A stretch of 64,000 bases of DNA from Euwallacea fornicatus (lineage: Eukaryota > Arthropoda > Insecta > Coleoptera > Curculionidae). Below the pieces are notes generated by a model. That model had not been told where the DNA came from and made no database searches. It was given only the letters and a program-made list of their open reading frames with translations. The translations under genes were made by a program, and so were the position numbers. The stretch spans positions 4,340,001 through 4,404,000 of the forward strand of contig NC_089545.1 in NCBI RefSeq assembly GCF_040115645.1. Reading direction: 5' to 3'. Shown one piece after another: positions 1-12,112 of the stretch; positions within the stretch are counted from its first letter, which is position 1, and each line of letters begins with the position of its first letter.

Positions 1-1121
1 TTAAGTTTTTGTAACGTAAGCAAATTTTTAACAAAAAAAACTCCATATCCATGTAAGGTCGAGTATTTTTAGGACTCTCCTCGTATTTTCTTGATTATGT
101 AATTCTGCAGTCAATTGCGAGGCTTGAAGAAGCAATCATTAAAAGCCCATGCTTCAACTCACCTTTATTGTCATGTATTTTGTTTCGCCTTTGTGGTTAT
201 TTCATTTGTGTCGTTTATGTCGGAATTTTACATTTCATTAATAAAATTCATTATGGCTTGCGGGTCGGGGCTTTGCCATAAAGGGGTGCTCTCAGTGATT
301 ACGAGTGGGAACTGTGAAGCACTTTGTCTTGTATGCCCGCATGTGGACATCTTCTGAATACATCAGTCTTTAGGCGCATCAAAGCAACATAGGCCTTTTT
401 TCGGGATTATTTTATCGTGAGGAACATTGCTTTAGATTTTGGCACGAGATGCTGTAAATGACGGAAATATAGGCTTAAAAACTAATGCTGGCCAGGGATT
501 CACATTTATTTTTACAGGGCATTCGTATTTTTGTGCTATGTAATCTCCTTCTATTCACTATAATCAAAATTTTGTGTAATAAGTATGTGTTTTCTGATTC
601 AAAGACCCATGTGAGCAATACTAATGAAAGGAGAAACTCGAATAATCAATACAACTTCTCTTTTGTTCAAATTTTAAAATGTCATGACTTTTTCTTTTAA
701 AGTTCACATTGTTTCGCAGTTAAAACTTCCTTTATAGACGTATTTTCGCCGGGAAATTTGATTCAGACATCCATAGGTGAAGCACTAAAGAGGGAAAGAG
801 ACTTCACGGTTTTCGACCAATATAAACATAAAAATCGATAGCTCAAATAATTGACTCAGGACTTCTGAAGCGGGAAGTAACCACTTCATATGTTCCTCAT
901 TCGTGGACAAGTGCTCAGTACAACAGTTTGAATTTACTGAAAAAAAATTTATTCGGTTCCTATCTTAAAAAAACAAAACAAAGTCTTAAAAAGGACTCTC
1001 TGAAATGAAACGAAGGAAGATATCTAAATGGATAAGTATTTAAATTGGTTTTCGACTAGGCGCTAGGAAAAACAAGAGCAAAAACTTTAATACAGGGCAT
1101 TAAATTAAAAGTACAAATTAC
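1..1121. other. Intron 4 of the Beat-like gene (partial), no exon seen
   Basis: This AT-rich stretch lies downstream of exon 4 in gene direction. Short open frames on both strands show no Ig motif and no convincing splice-bounded reading frame. The missing rest of Ig domain 2 is not here in any form I can recognise. Confidence 0.6.
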
Positions 1122-1255
1122 CGTAATGTTATTTAAAATAAATTTCAGGTCTGCTGGAGGCCTGGACGGGTAGGAGGAGCAGTTGGCGCGTAAAATATCA
1201 CCGTAATCCAGGGGCTCCCTTCCCACGCTGATCTGTGGCGGATGTTCCGGAATTT
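1122..1255 (-). CDS. beat: Beat-like gene, exon 4: linker and start of Ig domain 2
   Basis: This is a 134-nt exon. With the last base of exon 3 it forms Gln139 and then encodes residues 140-183. It begins with the Pro-rich linker (IPEHPPQI) and continues to the first cysteine of the second Ig domain (Cys164 in LRANCSS), followed by SRPPADL and an NNIT segment. The acceptor is TTTGCAG and the donor is ACG then GTAATT (phase 0). The donor is weaker than the others but falls where Beat proteins have the conserved Asn-Asn motif. The exon is unusually GC-rich for the window. The next exon was not found between 1 and 1121 and should lie left of the window. Confidence 0.88.
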
Positions 1256-2625
1256 CTGCAAAGCGAATGATTAATTAGTAACTTATCGGTATTCGTTAAT
1301 TACCTTTTTACGTTGGCTTAAATGTATATAACATGAATTTCCCAATGCTAGCAGATGCAAACAATTGCTGGATCATGATTTTCTGCATATTCGAGTATTA
1401 AATTAATGTAGTTCATTAGGATATCACGATCGTGCAGTTGGCATGCAGAGGCTATGCACATTGTAGTAATTTAGGTAAAAAGCAAATAAAAATACTTTGC
1501 GAGAGAAACTTTTAAGGGAAAGTCCCTATACAATGCCAAAAACCTGATTAAAAACTTTATCCTTACAAAACATCAGCCGGGGTTGAAAGTTATATTGTTC
1601 CCAAAATCAAATCAAAACTTTTACTTCGGATGAAATGTGTGTGCTGAAGCAAATCGACAATTATGTTTTATTACTTGTAACAAAGTTTAATATAGTACGG
1701 CCTGATGACATTTTTATATTCTATGTATTCTAAAATTAAACGATCCACAATAGAGGTTTCCCAGTGCCGAAAACACTTTAATTCTAACTTGCAATTTACA
1801 TAAGCAGGCCAGCCATTTTTTCTTTAATTTCAAAAATTCGATTGACCCGAGGGCATATGGAAGTGTGCGACCATTCTGAATTTCTTACACGTCTCATGTG
1901 TTGCGATTCACCAATAAACACGTAGGCAAAACAGACACACACAAAAAGACAAAAAAATCCCGAACAAAGAAAATATGACCGAAACCGAAACACTATGAAA
2001 ACTTCTGGATGAAACATTCTGAAACTAACTGTTTCTGTAGATACGTAGCCGAAATTGGGACGCAGCTCTCGTAAATACGCTAAGTAAAGGATTTAGTTTG
2101 AAATTATGTGGGTCCTGCCTGGACACTTGTTTGTTCCGACAGTCAAGATAACACTGGAAAAGATGTATTGTGTTCGCTACAAAGTTTCTGTTTTTCAAGA
2201 ATTCAGATACATTCGGAGGTTGAACGGAGAAACGACTTTCGCGTGAAATGAACAACGTTTGATTGCTGGGCCGTATGTGAAACGTCGAGAAGACTTAAAT
2301 TAATCGCTCTCCTTTTTTCACCCTAAAAATCCCTTATTCATACGAATATTTCAGCTGTCCAGACAACAAAGATGTAAACATTGCAAGCATAAAACCAGCA
2401 AAACTTTCAACCGCAGAAAAATCCCCATTCCGCAAACAGCATTCAAAGCGTTAGGTCCTATGCCAAAAAACGTAAATCTGCACCGAGTGACCATTATATC
2501 TGGTCGTGTAGCAACAAAAGCAGGAAGAAAGCAAATGTAGCGAACATATAAATATAAACTTGAGAGGGAAAATTCTTTTTAAAAACTCATTCATGTGAGA
2601 TGCAACGGGAAAGTGTTTTACTTAC
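1256..2625. other. Intron 3 of the Beat-like gene
   Basis: This is 1.37 kb of AT-rich sequence between exons 3 and 4. I see no coding signal, mobile-element termini or notable repeat. Confidence 0.75.
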
Positions 2626-2761
2626 GCACAACTGACATGGACTGTGAATCTATTCTCGTGTGAATATCCGGACCGTCTGTGGTGACTTCGCAACTAAAGT
2701 TTCCAGCCAGATTGAATTCGATATCCTTTAGAACCACTTGTGTCAAGTTGGAGTTGGCCAT
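2626..2761 (-). CDS. beat: Beat-like gene, exon 3: C-terminal half of Ig domain 1
   Basis: This is a 136-nt exon for residues 94-138 plus one base of codon 139. The acceptor is TTTTCCTTTCAG and the donor is GTAAGT. It supplies strands E to G of the first Ig domain, with Cys117 in GNFSCEV as the disulfide partner of Cys49. Sequons NLT and NFS sit at residues 98 and 114. The phase 0 join to exon 2 gives a continuous Ig domain with no missing strand. An in-frame ATG is the first codon of this exon, but it is internal because the upstream exon splices straight onto it. Confidence 0.92.
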
Positions 2762-2990
2762 CTGAAAGGAAAATTGACGCTTTAAGGTTGTTCGGTGAGA
2801 CAAAGTTTCTGTGTTGCGTATAATGCGATGAATTGTATAAATGGAAGTTCCGGTTCACTCCATCGAGAAGATCGAGATAAGTTAGAAGCCTTGGACGTTA
2901 ATATAAGGAATAGATCAAGGACGAGAATTTTGAAATATTGTTGTCGCGCATGCAGGATTATCATATGCGTTTCTAAATGGGATAAGGATG

Positions 2991-3023
2991 CCCCCCTCCC
3001 CCTCCCCCCCCTTCCCCCCACCC
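2991..3023 (-). repeat. G-quadruplex-prone homopurine tract
   Basis: The plus strand is 33 bases of almost pure C with a few T and one A. The minus strand therefore has six G-runs, of which several are five or more long, separated by one or two bases. Since the gene is transcribed from the minus strand, the G-rich strand would be in the intron RNA, about 230 nt upstream of exon 3. Confidence 0.8.
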
Positions 3024-3820
3024 ATTGTTTCTGTTGGGAAAATCCCGACGTAAGGATTTCGCACTAATGCAGCGTCCTAAAATCTGAGAATAAAAAGGAA
3101 AAGAAAACATATCTCAATCCTCGACCTTCTGTTACATGCCGAAATATGGGTACCGCGTTAAGTACCACACATCTGGTCTACTTCCCTCCTGATTTATGGC
3201 TGGCGAGTCGTAAAACAAATATAGGGCAGCAGTAAATCAGCATGGCATATCTCCTATCGACCCGCGCAAGTGGCCCAAGAACCGTAGGGTGGTAGCGATA
3301 AGTTAATGGTTCGAAAGCTTTAAAGTGATGACCTACCCACTTTTTCGTGGGAAAAAAACCAAGGCAGAGACAAACTCTTCGGGGGAGGAACATCACCCCT
3401 GTTGGAGCGACAGGGAGAAGCGTTTCTCATCTCGTCGCGTCAACGAGGAAATTCTCAACTCTCCCGATATCGAAGATAAAATTAATCTTCAACTGCTTCT
3501 GACACATCTCGTTACAAATCGAAATTTGAATATGGTTATTATAGTCAATAATCTGATTGCCAATCAAGCCTCTAGCTTGTGAGTAAACATAGTGTCGTAC
3601 GTGTAACAGTGTTTCTGTAACCTTTGGACCCCCATTATCAATTAAGAAACCCCGCCAGCGTAAGTGGATTGCCTCGTGGGTGCCTAGTGAGGCAGTCACT
3701 ATTGTTAGGCAGGAACTCCGGAAGCCCTGGCCTAAACAGTTTCAATTATTTTGCCGTAAAAATATTCTCACTGGCTTTTTCTAAGCACATTCTCTGAGCA
3801 TTAGTGATGAGTAGTAAATA

Positions 3821-5237
3821 TACTGCGTTACATGGAAAAGAGAACACCCCGTAAAAATGGTTTTATTTAAATCATTTTTAGAAAGCGTGTTTGTATATGG
3901 AAACACAAAAAATGATTAAATTTTCAGCTTTATTTATCAATGTATTGATGAGTTATCAGGAATTTTATTTTTTTTTGCTATAAAAATTTCAATAAAATAT
4001 CATCGATATGACTGCAAAATATCATTTATTGATGTATAGTGTGCTTAGAAAATGCTTTTAAATTAGCCAAATATGCCTACACGAAGAATGCAGCAAAAAT
4101 TTCATCAATTGGGTGAGTTTGAGAGAGGTCGAATAATGGGTCTATGAGAGTTTGGTCGGTCATTTAAGGAAATCGCCCCTAGATTGAACCGTGGTATACA
4201 CAGTATAGGGAGATGTTGTTAGGTATGGTTCCAAGAAGAGCAAATAGGCGGAAGAAAAGGTACTGTGCAATCTCCAAGAACTACAGAACGCCAAGATCGC
4301 CGCCTTCGAATTATGGCCTTAAGAGATAAGTTCGTCTTGTCGAGGACGTGTTTGGATCAGTGATTTGTTGAGTACAGAAGGCCCATTGGAATTCGAATCA
4401 TTTATCGCCGGATAAGAAGTTTTGGACTGATTTGTTACCATCCCCATCTTGTGTTATGCCTCACCTTAAATCAACGTCAAAATCGACTGCAGTGATGCAG
4501 AGAACGGATACATTGAAATCTTGAATGGGGTAATATCATGTTTAGTTATGAATCCAGATTTTGTTTGAATATGCATGGTGGTCGGAAAAGAGTAAGAACA
4601 AGACGGGGTGAAAGCCAAGATCCTCACTTTACAATATAGGGGCATAACCATCAGACTGCTGGGGTAATGCTTTGGGGCGCGATTGCCTATGGTTGCAGGT
4701 CACCTTAACTTTTCATTAGAGGCAGTATGACAATCCAACGATACATCCAACAAGTCCTGTAACCTCATCGCGTGCCTTATCTGATCACTCTTGTTAATCT
4801 AGTTTTCCAGCAAGACAATGAACGACCACATGTGGCTAGAGTGACTATGAACTTCTTTCAACAAAATGCAATCAATTTGCTACCTTGTCCATCTCGATCC
4901 TCAGACCTCTCACCGATTGAATATGTACGGGTTATTGTAGATAAAAGGTCGCATAATTTACCCTATCCCCCATAAACCCTAGCGGGGCTATGTCATGCTG
5001 CCCAGTTAGCTCAGCATGATATCCCCCAAGAGGACGTCAATCACCTCATTAGATCCATAAGAATGTATAAGACATCGTGGAGGACTGACAAATTATTTTT
5101 TTTTGTTTGGTTTTTAACAATTAAATTTGTTCAATTTTTTAATAAAGTATTTGTCTTTGCGCAAGAAACATGCACACTGAAAATTATTTAAATAAAACCA
5201 TTTTAACGGGGTGTTCTTTCTTTTACGACACGCAGTA
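3821..5237 (+). mobile_element. Decayed Tc1-like DNA transposon
   Basis: A 1413-bp element (3823-5235) is flanked by TA dinucleotides at 3821-3822 and 5236-5237, the target duplication of Tc1/mariner elements. The terminal inverted repeats start CTGCGT and share the block AACACCCCGT plus AAATGGTTTTATTTAAAT. They are about 70 bp long and imperfect. Inside is one transposase reading frame on the plus strand with many stop codons. Length, termini and protein all match a Tc1-type element inserted in the Beat intron. Confidence 0.92.
4073..5098 (+). pseudogene. Tc1-family transposase pseudogene
   Basis: From ATG 4073 a single frame of about 340 codons follows the Tc1 family pattern: FERGRIMGL helix-turn-helix start, DRRLRIMALRDKF, a GVMLWGAIAYG block, FQQDNERPHVARV, and SSDLSPIEYV. 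About nine in-frame stop codons interrupt it with no net frameshift; several sit where Trp or Arg would be expected, as from C-to-T or G-to-A decay. Of the DDE catalytic triad, the second Asp (4814-4816) and the Glu (4919-4921) remain, but the first Asp in the FSDES-type motif is a Tyr (4547-4549). The copy cannot make active enzyme. Confidence 0.9.
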
Positions 5238-8200
5238 TAAACGTGAGAATTAATTATGCAGAAACTGTTAGAAGTCGGTGTAACAACTCTAGGAGCACAA
5301 TCGAGGGGTGCGCCACATGGGGAAACCCGGGGGTTTGTGGCTTGCTCCGCCATTCAAATACTGGAGAGCTGGAGAGAACACCAGTTTTTGGGCGATCAAT
5401 TTAAAGATACTTTTATTACAAAAAGCAAATTTTTTCGATTTCTTTACCTTGATCTAGACGAATCATTATTAGTCGTAGAGAAACAATTTAAAAATAAAAG
5501 TTGTGGAGAGTTTTATTATGGATAAAACAGACCAATCAGATTTGATGTGTCACCTGTTATTTTCGTTATATGACATAAGCTGTTTTTAAATGGAAGCCGT
5601 TGTGGGTAGAATATTGTTTCGAAATATTTTCGCAAATTTCAAAACAATATACTACTTATAGTTTCACAACTGCATTAAAATTAATTAAATTGTAAATAAT
5701 TAGGAGATTTTCGTTAGTTTCTTGCGAATAATTTCACTCATTATACAAACCTGTACATTTCTTGACTGATTGCATAAATAGCTATTTCTCTGGTTCCAGT
5801 TGTTGCGTCGCATGATAGCTTTGTTAATTGGACACACAAAAGACATAATTCCTTATCCACGGTTAAATACCTAGAAACTTCCTTTAAGTAAAGTCTTAAC
5901 AGACATAATAGACCGACTAAACTTAAACTTTTACCCCATTTCAAAGACTAACTGTAGACGTAAGTTTCCGCATAACGTTTTATTAATCGCGGTAATGAAA
6001 TTCCAAAGAGTTTAAAAGTCGTTTCGTTCTACCGGTAAAATATTAACGCCACTTTATTATGCAAATTTTAAGCCGAATTAATTAAATATATTACCGTTAC
6101 GTAGAGCACTGATCTTTCCGGCTCTTTAAGGTTTCCAGGGATTCTTTAAACTTTGGGCTTGTTAGTTGATCTAGGAGAAAAATCCTGCAAATGGAAAATT
6201 AAGTCCGCAGCTTTGTTTTTCGGTGCTTTGGCTATTTAAATGTTAAAGCGTTACTGGATAAATCTGGAGTACTAGTAAAGTGTTAAATGGATAGGTGATG
6301 TTGAGAATCATGTAAATGGGATGATGTAGAGTAAACGTTTACATCAGGTATTGCGCTATTTAAACAATTTTGATATTTCCCGCAGGTTTTTTCTAATTTC
6401 ATCCATGAGCTTTATGAGCTTAGGAAATAATTGCTTAACAAATATTTCTCTTACGGATGAGTTTCCGCGATATTTCGCAGCCTAGACAGGATGGAAATGA
6501 TGGGTTATGATTCAGTTAACACATGCAAATTTTGCGGATGAAGATAATTTCACAATAATTCATGTTAATTATGTTGCTGGTTGGCCGCGGGAAAATTGCA
6601 AAAATGGGATCAATTTCTTGGTACGCGTCAAGAAATCTTTGGTTAATATAAGGGATTTTTAATTATCCCATTCCGAACAGAAAAATAACAATTCGGCTGC
6701 AATAACCAGTTTTTTAATTTCATTTACACATCACTATTTTTTACCTGCCATAGACAATAAAATTGAACCTTTCCATTTCTGTCCTTGTATTTGCGCAGGC
6801 ATATTTTTTAAAACCGATTATAGCGTAGATTAATGTTGACCATCCCATTATTGCCAACACGGCCCAATCGATCACAAAATTTAAATAACCCAAATAAATA
6901 GAAATATGCAAACAGCGATATTCCGGGCATATTTGCATTTATTTTTATTGTTGGCACATGATAGGTGTCTTTAGAGAATCAATGAGTAATATGAAAAGGA
7001 TATTTTATCAATTCTATCACGAGTCAAAATGGAATGAATTTCCTGTTAATTTTTAAACTCAAATTAGTTCTGTTTTGATGTATTGCAATTAAACTTTATG
7101 TGTTCGATCACTGCTAAATTGATGGGATTTTTGGAGTTTAATTACCTCGATACAGAAAAAAATTGATGATTGGGAATGTATTAATGAAAACTCAGTTCAA
7201 GAACGTTAAAAAAATTCAACTTCATTATAAAGCATATGACTTTGAAATGTGGTGAATATTAGAGATCATCTTGAAAATGTATTCTTTCTTGAAAACACAC
7301 AACACATGCGGTAATGACAATTTCGCCGTTAAAATTTAAGAGCTAGGTTACGTAAGTAGAATACAAGAGCTATTCTGCATAAGTATGTTTCGTCATCCAC
7401 TATGGAGATGGACATTATGAGAGGATGAAGAGAGGAAGAGTTCAAAAATTTAATATTCCGCTGATGCTATATCTAAAGATATACATCTACAGAAATACGA
7501 AAGGCTCCCATTACTCTAAGTTCGCGTACTTTACGTTAAATTATTGCCAAAGGAAATGCAGAGGCGAAGTTGTTGTTTACCTCTAAATAATTGCCTCGGG
7601 AATAAGAAACGTAGATTTGATCTAGACTGAAACATTCAGCGCTCGCAAAAGAATTGGCTCCAGTTCAAAAAGACACTCCATGTTTCTAAAAACCATATGT
7701 CTGCCAAACTAGAGTCGAGCATTCTCGAGAATAATGGCTTTTTACGATTAAGCTATTTATTAAATCTAAAAGGCACTGAAGGAATTTTAAAAATTAAAAT
7801 TTGGCATTCTTTTTGGATTAGTTCAATAAGAAAATATCATTTTTTTTCCCAGTTGTAATAAGAGATAGATGGAAAGTAAAACCACTTTCTTATTGCAGCT
7901 TTTTATTGGCTTCAACATGATCATCTTGATTTAATTTTATGACATTTTGTGGTTCAAAAATTTTAACAAACTTTTTTCTAAATACGGCCTTGGTAAGTTT
8001 TCTTATTCGATTTTAATATAGCTTTCTGTTACAGATTCATCGATGCATCATACTTAACAATTTAAGCAATGTCTTGGTTTTTAATTGTTAAAAAAAACAG
8101 TACTTAAATAACATTGTTCGGTCCGGTAAGAGTCAGTGACAAGCAACGAAATTTTCAATTCAAGAAATAGGCATTGCTAGTACGGGGAGCGCCCCCTAGT

Positions 8201-8390
8201 CTAATCTATAAAAAAAAACTTACCAGGGTGGTGTTTACATAAAAAAGTTGGTACGTTAAATTTCAGAAAAATGTTGAATTGAATGAACTAAAAAAAATAT
8301 ATGTAAACTCAGATATTCGGCTCTATTTCAATCATAATTTGGTCAATTTAAAGTCGTTCTAAGGTAAAAATATTAGATTCCCTTACTTAC

Positions 8391-8602
8391 ATCTGGAGTC
8401 ACATACAATATTGGAAATTGTTTGATGGGGTTCGGTAACTCTGATGCGTCGTATCTATAAAATTCATGACTTCCTCGGTACCACTTCACGGAGTAAAGTT
8501 TGTCCTCTTCTAGGTCGTAAGTGCACCGTAGCGTAGAACTGCCGCCAACTTGCACCACACTGGGTTCTATTGACAGTGTAACGTTCCTTAGTCCCAAGAT
8601 AT
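8391..8602 (-). CDS. beat: Beat-like gene, exon 2: N-terminal half of Ig domain 1
   Basis: This is a 212-nt exon encoding residues 23-93. The acceptor is a T-rich tract ending in TCAG, and the donor is GAT then GTAAGT. It contains the first Ig cysteine (Cys49 in STLRCTYD), the invariant tryptophan (Trp63 in YSVKWYRG) and the family signature HEFYRY followed by a Pro-rich KQFP segment. An N-glycosylation sequon (NVT) lies at residue 29. The exon ends in the middle of the Ig fold, so it needs exon 3 to close the disulfide. The homology to insect Beat proteins is clear by eye. Confidence 0.93.
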
Positions 8603-10144
8603 CTGAAAAAAATTGTTGTTTTATTTTTTTTTTGAAACTGAACGGTACAAAAGCACCTTTTCAAGATATTGATTAAACATTTTATCAAACTGGGAGGAAG
8701 TTATAGTCACCAACTTCAAATTTTATGCACGATTTTAAAGTTTCTGTGTGGTATTAAGTTCATCTTATTTGCCCACGAGGATAAACCGCTTTCAACCTTC
8801 AGTTATAAGTTGTAAAATCCGATTACGGCTTTCCGGTTTATAAAGTAAATTGAACGATGAATTTCATTGCTTCTCCTGGATGGGTTTTGTTTTGTTTGCG
8901 GTGGAAGATCGAGTCAATGTCCTTGGATATTTTTGCAGTGTTTCTAGACAGGTATTTTTGTATCTGGAAGAGATGTATAAATTTCGCGACTCTGCTTTGC
9001 CAAGATGAAATTGCAAAAGCTACGCAAACATCAATAAAACTTCATGCAAAAACTTCATAAGTTTTAAATATACAAGATGTTGCAAAATCCACGGATTGGC
9101 TATGAAACCGTGAGAGATAGACCCTTAAATGGAGGAAAAGTTGCGGAAAAAAAAGCGAAGAAAAAAATGCAGGCCCGGATTTGGAATAATCCGGCCGAAC
9201 TGAGTGCCCGTAAAAACGATATGTCACATCTGAGAAATACAATAATTTTATTGTAAAGAATAAAATGTGCCTCAAAGAAGTGTTGTTGGTTCTTGAAAAA
9301 ACGAGCAGCAAAGCCTTAAAACAAAATTTGGTCGTGTTCGGTTCTTTAGAAAAAAGCAATTGGCGTTTTTCAAAACTATTTTACCGAACTAGTTAAAATT
9401 GAAATACCCAACTTTGCCTTAATTTAACGAACTGTCTATCTCAGGGAATTGCAAAAATAGCAGCGCTAACGAATTGCATTTGTAACATTGTATTATATCA
9501 GTTTTAAAGTAATTCCACTAAACCTACAGAGGACAATGGATTAATAACTGAAAGTATATTGATCCCTTGAACTTAAAATTCCGAATCTTCCTACTCTATT
9601 TTCGAGACGCGAAATTAATTGTGTAGGTGTTTTAATTAATCCCCCGACTGGAAATTTAACAGAAGTAAATTCATCTATACCTACTGGGTAAAGCTGTACA
9701 AAAGCACCAGGTGATTAAGGTGTATCACATACATTACTTCAACGGGAAATTAAATTTTATTTAACCTCACTCGTAATTGGGAAGTAGGGAGCTTTTAACG
9801 GGTCAAGTAAATTAAGCAGTTAGACGTTTGAACGGAAAGCTATTTAGTTTAATTTACTGCCACATTGTTTGCTTAAGAGATTTGGGGAAAATATAACAAA
9901 TGCGAGGACAGGGTGTCCATTTTTCGTTGGTTTATGGAGACAAGGCGAACGGCGGTAGATACAAAAGAAGAAGATATGTTCGACCTTAGAGAATCGGGTT
10001 ATCTTAAGGGATATACTAGGGATTCTTGAAAATTAATCACTTTCAATTCTTCGTTGCACTAGGACTATTAGCTTAACAAGGGATCAGAAACGGTTTTTCA
10101 GAAAGAGTTTCCATCACATCTATTAGCGTTCTCAGATTTTTCCT

Positions 10145-10182
10145 ACTTCAAATCTAACAAGTAAAGTTGTTAGATTTGAAGT
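10145..10182. repeat. Perfect 16-bp hairpin
   Basis: The arm ACTTCAAATCTAACAA (10145-10160) and its exact reverse complement (10167-10182) are separated by a 6-base loop. It may be a fold-back or cruciform; no transposon termini are recognised around it. Confidence 0.85.
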
Positions 10183-12085
10183 TATTAAGTGATAGTATAT
10201 TTTTACAAATAAGGCACCCTATGCATATTTACGTCGTTATTCCCCCTATAACCAATTTATTATGCCCATAACGAAATACAAAAAAATATATCAATTTTGA
10301 ATATTTTCCTGGATACATTGAAGTACGTTTTTAAATGTTACGATATTTGGAGCTGACCTACTGGATTGAATTTCATAATTTTATGATATTCAATAGTAAT
10401 ATATGTTTTCAATTACAATTATTTATTTAAAGAAATAAAAAAATCCGAAAAATAGTCAATGCGTTCGGAAATATTCAAGGAATATTTTTAAAAATATAAA
10501 AAATAATAGCCGATCGGATATATTTGCCAACAGAAAATTATTGATTATCATCAGAATCGGTAAATAAATAATTATTTTGTGGCTTTAACCATTTTTACGT
10601 AGCATTCAATTTCCGTTTATTATAAATTTTCAAAATCGCAGTTAGTGGTTGCACATAAGCCCGAATAAACCTTTTAACCCTGTATCGTATATCGAGTGTC
10701 CATTTCTATGAATTATCAAAATAATGCAAAAATATGCAGAATTTTTCAATATGGGTACTGTTTACAGGTAGCGCAAACACATTAACTGCAACGGCAGTTA
10801 AACCGCTTTGATCGGATCGATGCAGCATATTCGTATGCCCGGAGATTAAATCGGAATTACTGGGAACTATTGATAGAGATTTTTATTACCAAAGCTTTAA
10901 CTGCGAATTGGCACTAGAGAGATTAATTAAAATTAGAAGTTAAGCGACACCTTTTCGTTTTCATTTTATCGCGAATATGCACAATAATGTACCAACAGGA
11001 TTTATCAGTGCGATGATTGCAGTTTCAAGCAATGTTCGAAATATTTCAATCCATATTAGATATTTTCACTTAGCGTATGCTCATTTATCTGTGTGTGAAA
11101 GTGGGCGATATTTATTATGTGTAATTAATCTCTTTGTAAAACGTCTTGAAAATACAACATTTCTAGCAGTTCAACCTAGAATCCTGGAATGGCAAAATTG
11201 GATTTTAGTCTAAAAAAAAAAAATAAAATCCATCGCCAGCATTAACGTGGTCCCTCAATAATTTTATGTAAACCAAAATTATGTGAAACCGGTCAGTAAT
11301 GGGACTCTTTGTTTTTACAAGTCGATAGAAAGGTCGTTCTGCAGTGGTTTTCGAATTAGTATTTGATATTTCAGCTACCCTTTTCTGTTATTTCTAGACG
11401 ATCTCGAAAATGTATCACGCTTTTTATTCTCGGGGATATTCTAATACACCGAAAAGCTCTTTCCTCGAATAGGAAATTGAGACTTCGGGTAAAAAACTCT
11501 ATTTAGCGCCGTAAAAGCATCTATAAAATGTAAGATTCGGGTGTTTAGAGAGAACCATTAGATCAGTGGATCATTACTTAGCTTTGAATTTACAAAGTAA
11601 AGAGATTGTAGGCCTATTTGGGTTTTATTTTTAAGTTTTAGACCTTATTTATTGCGCATTAGTGGCGGTGAATTGAAAGGAAATTTCGTGTATTTCCTGG
11701 GAAATAGATATAAATAGTTCACTTCCCAACGAAATACGTTTTTATATCTATATGTATTGAAAAGTATTCCCGTTGTGAATTTCTAAATTTAGTTTAGCCA
11801 CCAAACAATGAACTAAAGTACAACTCACAATACTTAAAAATAATTTCTGAGTTTATTTGTGGAAAGCTCTGTTGATTTAAAGCCGAAATCTAAAAATAAA
11901 TAGGAATCTCTTGAGTTGTCTCTGCGAACATCTGGAACAATATAATTAATTGCTAAGTACGACCCAAGTGCCATACGGCTAGGCCTGTGGTGATTTTGTC
12001 TGAAGGACGTGAAAATTGATGGTGTTATGCCGCCAAAATTTAGTATTTTTTGGTCCCCAGTCATACATTCAGATCCCCAAATAAT

Positions 12086-12112
12086 AAAAAAAAAAATATA
12101 TATATATATATA
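12086..12112. repeat. A-run followed by (TA)8 microsatellite
   Basis: Eleven A residues (12086-12096) are followed by eight TA units (12097-12112). Confidence 0.9.

Larger units (their letters stand above)
2762..8390. other. Intron 2 of the Beat-like gene
   Basis: This 5.6-kb intron holds a polypyrimidine/G-quadruplex tract (2991-3023) and a decayed Tc1-like transposon (3821-5237). The remaining sequence, including 5240-8390, is AT-rich and shows no exon I can support. Small open frames there lack family motifs. Confidence 0.75.

Noticed and set aside
9904..9960. CAGGGTGTCC resembling a transposon end
   Set aside because: No TA flank and no inverted partner within several kb.
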